DNA from: SFEB01 sp964612455
GTDB taxonomy: Bacteria > Bacillota > Clostridia > Christensenellales > CAG-314
Length of the DNA: 24,576 bases
Assembly (NCBI GenBank): GCA_964612455.1
Contig: CAZTCB010000019.1
Location: forward strand, 1 to 24,576
Direction of reading: 5' to 3'
Of the stretch, positions 5,876 through 14,011 are shown piece by piece. The notes under the pieces were generated by a model. The model searched no databases. It worked only from the letters and a program-made list of their open reading frames with translations, and had not been told where the DNA came from. Both the position numbers and the translations under genes were made by a program. Positions within the stretch are counted from its first letter, which is position 1, and each line of letters opens with the position of its first letter.

Positions 5876-6577
5876 GTGAAAAAGTACAATCGAGTATTAA
5901 TCAAGTTTAGCGGAGAGGCGTTAGCCGACGAAAGCGGATTCGGTCTTAGTTCTGCAAATATAGCGTTGCTGACTGAGCAAATAGAAGAATTGTGGAAAGA
6001 CGGCGTGCAAATCGGAGTCGTCTTGGGCGGCGGAAATTTTTGGCGAGGCAGACAAGGAACCGACATGGACAGGACCACTGCCGATCACATGGGAATGTTG
6101 GCTACTGTTATCAATGCTCTTGCCTTGCAGGATGCTTTGGAACAAAAAGGCGTTCCTACTCGTGTTCAGACTTCTTTGACCATAGTCAGGGTGGCAGAAC
6201 CTTATATTTTAAGAAAAGCACTAAAACATCTTGACCAGGGCAGAGTGGTTATATTTGCCGCGGGTACCGGTAATCCTTATTTTACTACCGATACGGCGGC
6301 AGCGTTGCGCGCTGCCGAAATCAAGGCAGATATTTTACTTTGTGCAAAAAGTGTTGACGGAGTATACGACAGCGATCCTAAGGTCAATAAGGATGCGATT
6401 AAGATTGACAAAATGTCTTATATGGATGTAATAGAAAAGGATCTTAAGGCAATGGATCTGACGGCCATATCCATGTGCAAAGAAAACAATATCCCGATAT
6501 TGGTGTTTGACGGTCACAAAAAATGTTCGATTGTCGACGCCGTCGGCGGAAAAAATATAGGAACAATTATTAGTTAA
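5876..6577 (+). CDS. pyrH: Uridylate kinase (UMP kinase)
   Basis: 233-residue bacterial UMP kinase of the amino acid kinase fold, making UDP from UMP and ATP and normally acting as a GTP-activated, UTP-inhibited hexamer. Visible motifs: KFSGEALA near the start, GGGNFWRGR (51-59), the helix DHMGMLATVINALALQDALE, the nucleotide loop GTGNPYFTTDTAAALRA (130-146) and KSVDGVYDSDPK (158-169). GTG 5876 is chosen because GAGGTG (5866-5871) sits correctly before it and the protein then starts MKKYNRVLIKFSGEAL. Extension upstream to 5840 would run into the terminator hairpin. frr follows nine bases after the stop. Confidence 0.97.
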   Translation: MKKYNRVLIKFSGEALADESGFGLSSANIALLTEQIEELWKDGVQIGVVLGGGNFWRGRQGTDMDRTTADHMGMLATVINALALQDALEQKGVPTRVQTSLTIVRVAEPYILRKALKHLDQGRVVIFAAGTGNPYFTTDTAAALRAAEIKADILLCAKSVDGVYDSDPKVNKDAIKIDKMSYMDVIEKDLKAMDLTAISMCKENNIPILVFDGHKKCSIVDAVGGKNIGTIIS

Positions 6578-6586
6578 GGAGTTATT

Positions 6587-7162
6587 ATGGATTATCAAGT
6601 ACCCCAAGTAGAAGAAATATTTTTAAATTTTGAGGAAAAATTAGAAAAGTCTTTTGATTACATGCGCGGTGAATACGCACTGCTTAAGGTCGGTCGCGCG
6701 AATCCTAAATTGCTGGATAAAATAACGGTTGATTATTACGGCACGAATACGCCTATTCCCCAGACCTCTAACGTAAGCGTACCGGAAGCAAGAATGATTG
6801 TTATCACTCCGTGGGACAAGAGTATGCTCGGTAAAATCGAGAAGGCAATTTTGGCAGCGAATATCGGTGTTACGCCTGCCAATGACGGTACGATTATCAG
6901 ATTGATATTCCCTGAGATGACCGAGGAAAGACGCAAAGAAACGGTTAAACAAGTTAAAAAACTTTCGGAGGATACCAAAGTTGCGATGCGCAATTCTCGC
7001 AGAGAGGCAATGGATGCCATGAAAAAGGTGAAGAACGATAAACTCGTTTCCGAAGACAGCGTAAAGAATTTTGAGGATGAAATAGACAAAATTTTATCAA
7101 AAAATATCGACGAAGTAGATGAAGCCAGCAAAGTCAAAGAAAAAGAGGTTATGTCTGTTTGA
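6587..7162 (+). CDS. frr: Ribosome recycling factor
   Basis: 191 residues, about six longer than the E. coli protein. RRF splits the post-termination ribosome together with EF-G. The family signature is complete: MRGEYALLKVGRANPKLLDKI, VDYYGTNTPIPQTSNVSVPEARMIVITPWDKSML, IEKAILAANIGVTPANDG, IRLIFPEMTEERRKE and the C-terminal helix with RNSRREAMDAMKKVK. ATG 6587 lies four bases after TAAGGAG. The stop TGA (7160-7162) overlaps the next start by one base. Confidence 0.98.
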   Translation: MDYQVPQVEEIFLNFEEKLEKSFDYMRGEYALLKVGRANPKLLDKITVDYYGTNTPIPQTSNVSVPEARMIVITPWDKSMLGKIEKAILAANIGVTPANDGTIIRLIFPEMTEERRKETVKQVKKLSEDTKVAMRNSRREAMDAMKKVKNDKLVSEDSVKNFEDEIDKILSKNIDEVDEASKVKEKEVMSV

Positions 7163-7374
7163 TGGACTATTCCTTTTTGATTGGTCAGACGCAAGAAGAT
7201 GCGACAGATTTTTTGATTAAAAAAGATCTGTCGTATTCTGTCCTTTTTACCGAAGATAAAAAAACCATAGGCAATGACGCTATTGTCATTGCCGTTAGAG
7301 TGACGGCTGAAAAAATCACGTTGATTGTCGGTCGTTTTTTATTAGGAGTATTAAAGGAGAGTCAGAGTGAATAA
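7162..7374 (+). CDS. Small protein of unknown function inserted between frr and uppS
   Basis: 70 residues starting at ATG 7162, coupled to frr through TGATG, and overlapping uppS by 8 bases. No strong ribosome site: AGAGG lies about 13 bases upstream, so re-initiation after frr is likely. Residues 4-55 run SFLIGQTQEDATDFLIKKDL, then a variable stretch, then AVRVTAEKITLIVGR. That pattern loosely resembles PASTA or peptidase-inhibitor-I78-like small folds (L-x-G-x-T-x-x-x-A-x-x-x-L, then basic-x-hydrophobic strands), but the match is weak and I assign no function. In most Bacillota frr is followed directly by uppS, so this gene is an insertion. A perfect 9-bp hairpin lies inside it. Confidence 0.65.
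   Translation: MDYSFLIGQTQEDATDFLIKKDLSYSVLFTEDKKTIGNDAIVIAVRVTAEKITLIVGRFLLGVLKESQSE
7270..7293 (+). repeat. Perfect inverted repeat inside the small gene upstream of uppS
   Basis: GGCAATGAC (7270-7278), a six-base loop, then GTCATTGCC (7285-7293). No T run follows, so it is not a terminator. It lies about 75 bases before the uppS start and could be an mRNA processing or translation-control hairpin, or coincidence in coding sequence. Confidence 0.5.
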
Positions 7375-8047
7375 ACTTCATTGGGCGTTTATAATGGACG
7401 GCAACGGCAGGTGGGCAAAGTTGCACGGGTATCCGCGCAAACAAGGGCATGTCGAGGGCGTTAAAACCGTTGAAAAAGTAGTTGATTTTTGTTTGAAGAG
7501 CGAGGAAATCGGTGTCGTTAGTTTGTACGTTTTTTCTACGGAAAACTGGGATAGACCGACTGCGGAGGTAAAAGGGTTGTTGTCTCTGGCGGAAAAATAC
7601 GTTTCTAAGGTACAGGATTTTTTGGCTAATGACATCAAGGTCGTTTTTTCTTCCTCTCATGAAAAGTTGCCAAAAAAACTCGTTGACGGTATGAAAGAGT
7701 GCGAGGAAAAAACAAAACATTGCAGCAAGATGATACTTAATTTGTGCTTTAATTACGGTGGGCGAGAGGAAATTTTACATGCTGCGAGGTTGCTTGCCGA
7801 AAAAGGCGAATTAAAACATGCGACCGAAGAAAACTTTCTTAAAAACATGTACAACGATTTACCTTGTCCCGACTTAATATTGCGTACCGGCGGTCAAATG
7901 CGCTTGAGTAATTTTTTGTTATTTCAGGCAGCATACGCTGAGTTGTTTTTTACGGATACGCTTTGGCCGGATTTGACTGAAGAAGAATTAAAAGGTGTTT
8001 TAGATGCCTTTAAGCATAGGATAAGAAACTTTGGAAAAATTATATGA
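7367..8047 (+). CDS. uppS: Undecaprenyl diphosphate synthase (cis-prenyltransferase)
   Basis: 226-residue cytosolic cis-prenyltransferase that extends farnesyl diphosphate with isopentenyl units into the C55 lipid carrier for cell wall synthesis. Motifs: WAFIMDGNGRWAK with catalytic D11, GHVEGVKT (H28), SLYVFSTENWDRP, LNLCFNYGGREEI, LILRTGG (R173), AYAELFFTDTLWPD (E192). Oddity: residue 177 after RTGG is Gln where the family normally has Glu (E198 in E. coli), and the next residue is Met. GTG 7367 follows AAAGGAGAG (7353-7361). It shares its pathway with dxr and ispG and its operon with cdsA. Confidence 0.96.
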   Translation: MNKLHWAFIMDGNGRWAKLHGYPRKQGHVEGVKTVEKVVDFCLKSEEIGVVSLYVFSTENWDRPTAEVKGLLSLAEKYVSKVQDFLANDIKVVFSSSHEKLPKKLVDGMKECEEKTKHCSKMILNLCFNYGGREEILHAARLLAEKGELKHATEENFLKNMYNDLPCPDLILRTGGQMRLSNFLLFQAAYAELFFTDTLWPDLTEEELKGVLDAFKHRIRNFGKII

Positions 8048-8057
8048 TAAAGAAATC

Positions 8058-8936
8058 ATGGTTCCCATGGTAAAACGAACGTTGACCGGCTTAATAATTG
8101 CGTTGACTTATGCGGCCGCAATTTTGCTTGGGTATTTTTTCGATCGTTCTATAACGAGTTATTTTTTATGTTTGGTGGTTGCCATATGCGTATTGGAAAT
8201 AAGATACGCTTTGGGAAATAGAATTTCTAAAAAACTCGGCGTTATTGTTTGGTGCTTTGCATGTTCGTACGGCATAGTGTATTATGCATTTGGATTTACG
8301 GGTACGGTGCTGGTAACTTTGGCTGTGTTTATATTGGGCAGTCTTGTAGAATTGCTGAACGAAGAAAAGGATATCGCAAACGGGCTGATGAGTTTTGCCT
8401 TTTTGATGATATATCCCGCTATGATTATGTCGTCGTTGTTTTTTATTAACGCGGCACAAGATACGACTACCGGTTTGCCTACTCAGTATAATACTGTGGG
8501 TTTGTGTTTAACTTTCGTGGTGTCGAGTTTTACCGATATGTTTGCGTATTTTTTCGGAGTTCTATTCGGAAAGACAAAGCTAATACCGACAATAAGTCCT
8601 AAAAAAACCATAGAGGGCGCTGTCGGAGGGTTGGTCGGAGGACTTCTTGGCGCGGCAATAGTGTTTTTGGTGTTTGAAACGCCGTTTGCCTGGTTTGTCG
8701 ATAGCGGGTTGCCGATAACTTCAACGGGGCTTAAAGTAATAACGTATGTGGCAGTAGGAATATTCGGAAGTATTTTTACGCAAACCGGAGATTTGGTGGC
8801 AAGTATAGTAAAGCGTTATTGCGGAATAAAAGATTATTCCGTATTGCTTGGTCCACATGGCGGAGTGATGGATAGATTTGACGGAGTAATGTTTAATGCG
8901 GTATTTGTCGCATTGATTTTTGCCTGTATATTGTAG
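8058..8936 (+). CDS. cdsA: Phosphatidate cytidylyltransferase
   Basis: Integral membrane enzyme making CDP-diacylglycerol from phosphatidic acid and CTP, the precursor of anionic phospholipids. Several hydrophobic spans are visible (for example LIIALTYAAAILLGYFF, TVLVTLAVFILGSLV, GGLVGGLLGAAIVFLVF). The C-terminal signature is clear: SIVKRYCGIKDYSVLLGP followed by HGGVMDRFDGVMFN. From ATG 8058 the protein has 292 residues. The start is uncertain: ATG 8067 and an upstream TTG at 8031, overlapping uppS, are in frame and none has a good ribosome site, so coupling to uppS is probable. dxr begins one base after the stop codon. Confidence 0.93.
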   Translation: MVPMVKRTLTGLIIALTYAAAILLGYFFDRSITSYFLCLVVAICVLEIRYALGNRISKKLGVIVWCFACSYGIVYYAFGFTGTVLVTLAVFILGSLVELLNEEKDIANGLMSFAFLMIYPAMIMSSLFFINAAQDTTTGLPTQYNTVGLCLTFVVSSFTDMFAYFFGVLFGKTKLIPTISPKKTIEGAVGGLVGGLLGAAIVFLVFETPFAWFVDSGLPITSTGLKVITYVAVGIFGSIFTQTGDLVASIVKRYCGIKDYSVLLGPHGGVMDRFDGVMFNAVFVALIFACIL

Positions 8937-8937
8937 T

Positions 8938-10065
8938 ATGAAAAAAGTTGCAATACTCGGCAGTACCGGTAGTATAGGTACTCAAACATTGCGAGTAATA
9001 GAAGAGAACCGAGACAAGTTTAAAGTGTCGGCATTGGTAGCCAATAACAATAAAGAGTTGATTTTGCAACAGCGTCAAGTTTTTGGCGCGGATTTTGTGG
9101 GGTTGCTCGATTTATCCGTGCAAAGTGATAATGACGGAATTGTTTACGGTGAAAAATGTCTTGAGTTTGCTACCGAAAACGCAGATTTAGTTGTCGTGGC
9201 AACTCGCGGAATTGCCGCGTTACCGGCGGTATTGTCGGCCTTAAGACGGGGGAAAGTCGTTGCGATTGCCAATAAGGAAATCGTGGTTTCGGCAGGAAAA
9301 TTACTCATCGATACGGCAAGAGAATGTAATGCCGACATTTTGCCGATAGACAGCGAGCATGGTGCTATTTTTCAGTGTTTACGCGGGCAAGGTGACTGCA
9401 AAAAGATAATATTGACTTGTAGCGGAGGACCGTTTTTCGGCAAATCGAGCGAGTATTTAAAAAACGTTACGGCTGAGCAAGCGTTAAATCATCCGCGTTG
9501 GCGTATGGGTAGAAAAATAACGATCGATAGCGCAACTCTTGTAAATAAGGGGCTTGAGGTGATAGAGGCGCATTGGTTTTTCGGCGTCGATATAGACAAC
9601 GTAGATATCGTCATTCACCCTGAAAGCGTGCTTCATTCGGCGGTAGAGTTTTGTGACGGCAGCATTATAGCGCAAATGGGTATTACTGATATGCGTTTGC
9701 CGATATCGTATGCGTTAAATTATCCATGTCGTTTATCAAATACCCTTCCGGTGCTGAATTTGGCAAAAATACGTAACTTGAGTTTTGCCGAGGTAGATAA
9801 CGAAACCTTTAGAGGGATAGAATTATGCAAGACGGCATTTAAAACTCATGAGCTTATGCCCACGGTTCTGGTCGCGGCGGACGAAGTAATTGTCGACGCT
9901 TTTTTAGACGGAAAGATAGGTTTTCTTGATATTTATCGCGCGTTAGATCGCGTCATTGAAAGATATAAAGGTTACGTTGATGAATATAAATTTAATTCTG
10001 ACGACATAATGCGCTTAGACGCGTTCGTTAGGAGGGATGTTGGCAAGTTGTTGGAGGAGAAATAG
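8938..10065 (+). CDS. dxr: 1-deoxy-D-xylulose 5-phosphate reductoisomerase
   Basis: 375-residue NADPH-dependent enzyme converting DXP to MEP, the second step of the non-mevalonate isoprenoid pathway. Motifs: GSTGSIGTQTL nucleotide loop, ANKEIVVSAG, metal-binding DSEHGAIFQCL, flexible-loop CSGGPFFG, KITIDSATLVNKGLEVIEA, and HPESVLHSAVEF followed by ITDMRLPISYAL. The flexible loop normally reads (A/G)SGGPFR, so Cys for Ala/Gly and Phe for Arg are local substitutions. ATG 8938 is chosen because the protein begins MKKVAILGSTGS. There is no ribosome site and only one base after the cdsA stop, so translation is probably coupled. Confidence 0.97.
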   Translation: MKKVAILGSTGSIGTQTLRVIEENRDKFKVSALVANNNKELILQQRQVFGADFVGLLDLSVQSDNDGIVYGEKCLEFATENADLVVVATRGIAALPAVLSALRRGKVVAIANKEIVVSAGKLLIDTARECNADILPIDSEHGAIFQCLRGQGDCKKIILTCSGGPFFGKSSEYLKNVTAEQALNHPRWRMGRKITIDSATLVNKGLEVIEAHWFFGVDIDNVDIVIHPESVLHSAVEFCDGSIIAQMGITDMRLPISYALNYPCRLSNTLPVLNLAKIRNLSFAEVDNETFRGIELCKTAFKTHELMPTVLVAADEVIVDAFLDGKIGFLDIYRALDRVIERYKGYVDEYKFNSDDIMRLDAFVRRDVGKLLEEK

Positions 10066-10068
10066 TAT

Positions 10069-11256
10069 ATGTTACTGACGGCGGGATTTTCGGCGGTATT
10101 GAGTTTAGTCGGCAAAATAATTATTGCCATATTGATACTGCTGTTTATGATTACCATTCATGAGTTCGGACATTTTTCTGCGGGAAAACTGCTTGGTTTT
10201 CAAATAAATGAATTTGCTATAGGAATGGGACCGAAGATATTCAGAAAAAAAACCAAAAGCGGCGGATATTTTTCTATCCGCGCATTTCCTTTGGGCGGAT
10301 ATTGCGCCTTTGAGGGGGAAGACGAAGGGGAAAATACCAACCCCGGTGCATTCAATAATCAGGCTCCATGGAAGAGGATTATTGTTTTATTTTGTGGTGC
10401 GTTTTTTAACTTTTTGTCGGCGATTTTAATCAGCGTAATAGCTTTTAGCTGTTTCGGGGAAAACGTTTTGGTAGTAAATAGCGTGTTTGCGGATTCTGCA
10501 AATTCAGTAAATTTTAATTCTCAGGACGGATTTTGCGAAGGAGATATAATTTATAGCGTAAACGGGCATAAGTTGTACCTGGCGGTTGACCTTGGTGATT
10601 ATATCGCTAATGCCGACAATACAATGCCTGTAATAGTATTACGAAAAAACACCTCCGGTGAATACAAAAAGGTTGAGTTAAATATAAGGAAGGCGGAATA
10701 CACTTCTGTGACTAAGACAACCTACGACGGAGCGGGTAATGCGGTTTCGGTAGAGTATTTAAGTTACGACGCCTCTGCCTCCTACGTTGATACCGATATC
10801 GAAAAATATACGATTGAAAAACAATCCGGCTGGGGAATAACGCAAACCTACCAAAAGTACGTTTACGGATTTGGAGAGTCTTTAGGCAGGAGTTTTGGGT
10901 ATTGTTTCAGAGCGGGAACGTATGTTCTTGAAACTTTGGGCGGACTCTTTACTGGAAAAGTGTCGATAACCCAAATGGGTGGTCCCGTGACGACGATAGA
11001 CGTTTCTACTCAAGTAATTTCTACGGGATTGGCAAACACTTTGTTTTTGATAGTTTTGATTTCGGTAAATCTGGCGGTGTTTAATCTTCTTCCTCTGCCT
11101 GCGTTGGACGGAGCGAGAATAGTATTCGTTATTATAGAATGGATTAGAAAAAAACCGATAAACCGCAAGATAGAGGGTATCGTTCATGCGGTTGGGTTGA
11201 TATTGTTGTTGATACTCGTCATCGTTCTGGATTCTTTGAGGTATATATTCATATGA
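10069..11256 (+). CDS. rseP: Site-2 membrane metalloprotease, RseP family
   Basis: 395-residue intramembrane zinc protease (RseP/RasP, family M50B) that cleaves membrane-embedded substrates such as anti-sigma factors and signal-peptide remnants. The first membrane span (about residues 15-31) carries the HEFGH zinc motif (31-35), followed by FPLGGYCAFEGEDEG. A central region (about 133-255) should hold the PDZ domain but is weakly conserved. The third zinc-ligand motif LLPLPALDGAR (340-350, D347) and a last span near 372-390 close the protein. Ribosome site GGAGGAG (10053-10059). Its stop overlaps ispG as ATGA. Standard dxr-rseP-ispG order. Confidence 0.95.
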   Translation: MLLTAGFSAVLSLVGKIIIAILILLFMITIHEFGHFSAGKLLGFQINEFAIGMGPKIFRKKTKSGGYFSIRAFPLGGYCAFEGEDEGENTNPGAFNNQAPWKRIIVLFCGAFFNFLSAILISVIAFSCFGENVLVVNSVFADSANSVNFNSQDGFCEGDIIYSVNGHKLYLAVDLGDYIANADNTMPVIVLRKNTSGEYKKVELNIRKAEYTSVTKTTYDGAGNAVSVEYLSYDASASYVDTDIEKYTIEKQSGWGITQTYQKYVYGFGESLGRSFGYCFRAGTYVLETLGGLFTGKVSITQMGGPVTTIDVSTQVISTGLANTLFLIVLISVNLAVFNLLPLPALDGARIVFVIIEWIRKKPINRKIEGIVHAVGLILLLILVIVLDSLRYIFI

Positions 11257-12305
11257 CAAACGTGACTAAAGTTGTCGATATAGGTGGCGTAAAAATTGGC
11301 GGCGACAATAAAATCGCGATACAGTCTATGACTACCGTAAAAACAAGTCGTGTAAAAGAGGTCCTTTTTCAGATTAACTCTCTCGTATCGGCAGGATGTG
11401 ATATAGTCAGGTTGGCGGTTCTTGACGAAGAAGACGCTTTGGCGATAAAGGAGATTAAGCGCGTATGCTCGGTTCCGTTAGTTGCCGATATACATTTTAA
11501 TTATGTTTTTGCTTTAAAGGCATTGGAAAGCGGTGTCGATAAGATAAGAATAAATCCCGGTAATATAGACGATGAAAACGGATTAAATAAAATTATCGAT
11601 TGCGCTAAGGCAAATCACGCCGTTATCAGGTTGGGGGTAAACGGAGGTAGTGTTAATAAGGAGTTTTTAAATAAATACGGCGATAAGCAAAGGGCATTGA
11701 TTGAGAGTTTGCTGTCTTACGTTTCGTTTTTTGAAAAACGCGCTTTTGAAAATCTCGTGCTTTCAATAAAAAGCAGCAACGTGGCCGACACCATTGCGCT
11801 CAACCGAAAATTAAGAAGTATGACGGATTATCCTATTCATATCGGCGTTACGGAAGCCGGACCGAAAAACGTTGGAATAATTAAAAACAGTATAGGTATC
11901 GGCAGCTTGATATCCGACGGCATAGGAGACACGATTAGAGTGTCCCTTACCGACGCTCCGATAAAAGAAGTTTGGGCGGCGAAAGAGATATTGCGTGCTT
12001 GCGGCAAATACGTCGATGGTATAGATTTTATCTCTTGCCCGACATGCGGCAGATGTATGGCGGACGTGATTTCGTACGCAAGCAATATTTACGAACGTAT
12101 AAAAGACGTCAAAAAAAAATTAAGAGTTGCTGTTATGGGGTGCGCGGTTAACGGTCCCGGAGAGGCAAAAGACGCGGACATCGGTATTGCTTTCGGAAAG
12201 GGTAACGTGACACTCTTTAAACAAGGCAGAGTCATTGGTATTTTGCCCGAAGAAAACATCGTTAACGTTTTCGTCGGGTTAGTGGAGGAAATGGCAAAAT
12301 GTTGA
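11253..12305 (+). CDS. ispG: 4-hydroxy-3-methylbut-2-enyl diphosphate synthase (flavodoxin type)
   Basis: 350-residue [4Fe-4S] enzyme reducing MEcPP to HMBPP, the penultimate step of the MEP pathway. N-terminal TIM-barrel signatures: IAIQSMTTVKTS, LVADIHFNY, KIRINPGN, LGVNGGS. The C-terminal cluster domain keeps C262 and C265 (SCPTCGRC), C297 (GCAVNGPGEA) and the iron-binding glutamate E304. Starts by ATGA overlap with rseP and ends overlapping the next gene by 7 bases, so translation is tightly coupled. It depends on the iron-sulfur assembly functions encoded at 907-2866. Confidence 0.97.
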   Translation: MTNVTKVVDIGGVKIGGDNKIAIQSMTTVKTSRVKEVLFQINSLVSAGCDIVRLAVLDEEDALAIKEIKRVCSVPLVADIHFNYVFALKALESGVDKIRINPGNIDDENGLNKIIDCAKANHAVIRLGVNGGSVNKEFLNKYGDKQRALIESLLSYVSFFEKRAFENLVLSIKSSNVADTIALNRKLRSMTDYPIHIGVTEAGPKNVGIIKNSIGIGSLISDGIGDTIRVSLTDAPIKEVWAAKEILRACGKYVDGIDFISCPTCGRCMADVISYASNIYERIKDVKKKLRVAVMGCAVNGPGEAKDADIGIAFGKGNVTLFKQGRVIGILPEENIVNVFVGLVEEMAKC

Positions 12306-13903
12306 CTGAAAGAATAGATAATTACATATTGGAAAATTACGGTTCTGACGGCGCGGCTGCTTTTTCGGATTTAAGGTTGCATGCTTTGAGCATAGATCGT
12401 TATAAAAAAATCGTAAAGTACACGGTTAGCTCGCCTACGGAGTACACGCAAAGCCAAAAAGACGAACTCTTGAAAATATTGCAGTCAATATCTGTCAAGG
12501 GATTTAAAACGATGCTGGATATGGTGGCGGATAGAATGGATTGCGACGTGGCAAAAAGATTGCTGTGGGAATATATGAAAGAGAATTGCCCCTCCGTTTA
12601 TCTTGCGTTGAGCGATTCTCGGGACTGCGTTGAGTATAAAGATGACAGTGGCACAATATCGATTACGTTTAACGTGTCCAAGAAAGTCAAGGAACTTTTA
12701 TCAAACGGTTCTTTGGACGGAATTAAGCGATATTTCGGTTCGATTACCTGCATTCCCGTTATTTTTCACGTAAATGAAGTTGACGGTGAAGTATCCGATC
12801 CGCAAGAAGTATTTGAAGAATTAAGTATTCAGAGAAAGCGTACCGTCGATGCGTATTCGTCAAAACCGATAAGAAGAATTGCTCTGGAGGAAAAACGAGA
12901 CTTGATCGGTAAAATTCGTAACGAGTTTCTGCCGAGATATATAATCGACGTTTTGCCGTCGGAACAATCCGTTCTCGTATGCGGTAAAGTGGGCAATATA
13001 AATAAACATGAGTCTAAAAACAAGGATATTACCATTTGTAAATTTTCTTTGACGGATTTTTCAGGTACTATAAACGTCGTATTATTTGCCCGCGATGAAA
13101 AAACGCTAAACGCTTTTTGCTCTGTTTACGACGGAGACGAGGTGGTTGTGCGTGGTAAGCCTAATCTTAATACGTACAGTAATAAACTGGAAATAATGGC
13201 AAATGCGATAGCGCGTTGTAAGGTTGCTCGGCAGGTTGCTCAACTTGACGAATTTAAACCCCTGCCGCCCGAATACGCTTTAGTCGGTCCGATGCCGTTT
13301 GAAAAAGGGATACAAGCTAACGCTTTCAGCGATGAAAATTCGACTTTGTCGGTACTAAAGGGTAAGAGTTTTGTGGTATTTGACGTGGAAACTACGGGAA
13401 CGCAATATCAATTGGAAAAAATAACCGAGATAGGTGCGGTAAAGATAGTTGACGGCAAAATGACAGAGACTTTTAATACCTTGATTAATCCGCAAATAGC
13501 TATTCCGAAAGATATATCCGAGATGACTCACATTACCGACGAAATGGTTAAAGATAAACCTATTTTTGCGGAAATTTGCGGTGATTTTTATAAGTTTTGC
13601 TATGGATGTACGATAGTGGGGCACAATATCGCTTTCGACTATAGTTTTATTGATTTTAATGCAAGACCATGCGGATTTCTCTTTAATAATCCGCAAGTAG
13701 ATACTATCGCGATGGCAAAAAAATATTTTCACGGTAAGTCTGCCAAGAATAAGCCAAAAGACAATAAACTCGAGACATTGGTTAAGTTTTTTAATTTGGA
13801 GTACGGCGAATATCATCGTGCGGAGTACGATAGTATAATGACGGCAATGCTCTTTCTTAAATTAATCGGTCTCGACGAGACACTTTTAGAAAAAAATAAT
13901 TAA
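12299..13903 (+). CDS. PolC-derived protein: N-terminal domain, OB fold and DEDDh exonuclease, no PHP or polymerase
   Basis: 534 residues in the position where polC (about 1,400 residues) sits in Bacillota. Residues 1-215 look like the PolC N-terminal domain. Residues 224-305 are an OB fold (VCGKVGNINKHESKNK... FSLTDFSGTINVVLFARDE... EVVVRGKPNLN). Residues 357-525 are a proofreading-type 3'-5' exonuclease with the full DEDDh set: D362 and E364 (FDVETTG), D447 (GHNIAFDYSF), H506 and D511 (HRAEYDS). Only about 50 residues join OB to exonuclease, so the PHP domain that normally surrounds the exonuclease is absent, and nothing resembling the polymerase follows. The stop is followed at once by the rimP promoter. 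It is probably an active exonuclease acting separately or with another polymerase subunit, which is inference. ATG 12299 follows GGAGG (12284-12288). Confidence 0.88.
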   Translation: MLTERIDNYILENYGSDGAAAFSDLRLHALSIDRYKKIVKYTVSSPTEYTQSQKDELLKILQSISVKGFKTMLDMVADRMDCDVAKRLLWEYMKENCPSVYLALSDSRDCVEYKDDSGTISITFNVSKKVKELLSNGSLDGIKRYFGSITCIPVIFHVNEVDGEVSDPQEVFEELSIQRKRTVDAYSSKPIRRIALEEKRDLIGKIRNEFLPRYIIDVLPSEQSVLVCGKVGNINKHESKNKDITICKFSLTDFSGTINVVLFARDEKTLNAFCSVYDGDEVVVRGKPNLNTYSNKLEIMANAIARCKVARQVAQLDEFKPLPPEYALVGPMPFEKGIQANAFSDENSTLSVLKGKSFVVFDVETTGTQYQLEKITEIGAVKIVDGKMTETFNTLINPQIAIPKDISEMTHITDEMVKDKPIFAEICGDFYKFCYGCTIVGHNIAFDYSFIDFNARPCGFLFNNPQVDTIAMAKKYFHGKSAKNKPKDNKLETLVKFFNLEYGEYHRAEYDSIMTAMLFLKLIGLDETLLEKNN

Positions 13904-13909
13904 AAACGG

Positions 13910-13938
13910 TTGTAAAAATCTTTAGTTTGTGTTATAAT
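13910..13938 (+). promoter_or_regulatory. Promoter of the rimP-nusA-infB operon
   Basis: TTGTAA (13910-13915), a 17-base spacer and TATAAT (13933-13938), beginning six bases after the preceding stop codon. It shares TTGTGTTATAATGC with the rpsB promoter. Confidence 0.87.
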
Positions 13939-13964
13939 GCAACTACTGAATGTTCTTGCTTTTC

Positions 13965-13991
13965 ATGAGAGTGGGTTTTGCCCGCTCTCAT
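13965..13991 (+). ncRNA. rimP leader hairpin
   Basis: ATGAGAGTGGG (13965-13975) pairs with CCCGCTCTCAT (13981-13991) over 11 bp, one G-T pair, around a five-base loop. It lies in the 5' leader between the promoter and the rimP ribosome site. A GAGAGTGGG-type hairpin at this place is known upstream of rimP in many Bacillota and has been proposed as an attenuation element. Here no T run follows, so termination at the hairpin itself is not evident. Protein binding or message stabilisation is possible. Confidence 0.7.
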
Positions 13992-14011
13992 ATTGATGTA
14001 CGGGGGTTGTT

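Noticed and set aside
7270..7293. Hairpin as a terminator before uppS
   Set aside because: No T run follows and it lies inside an open reading frame with a good downstream ribosome site.
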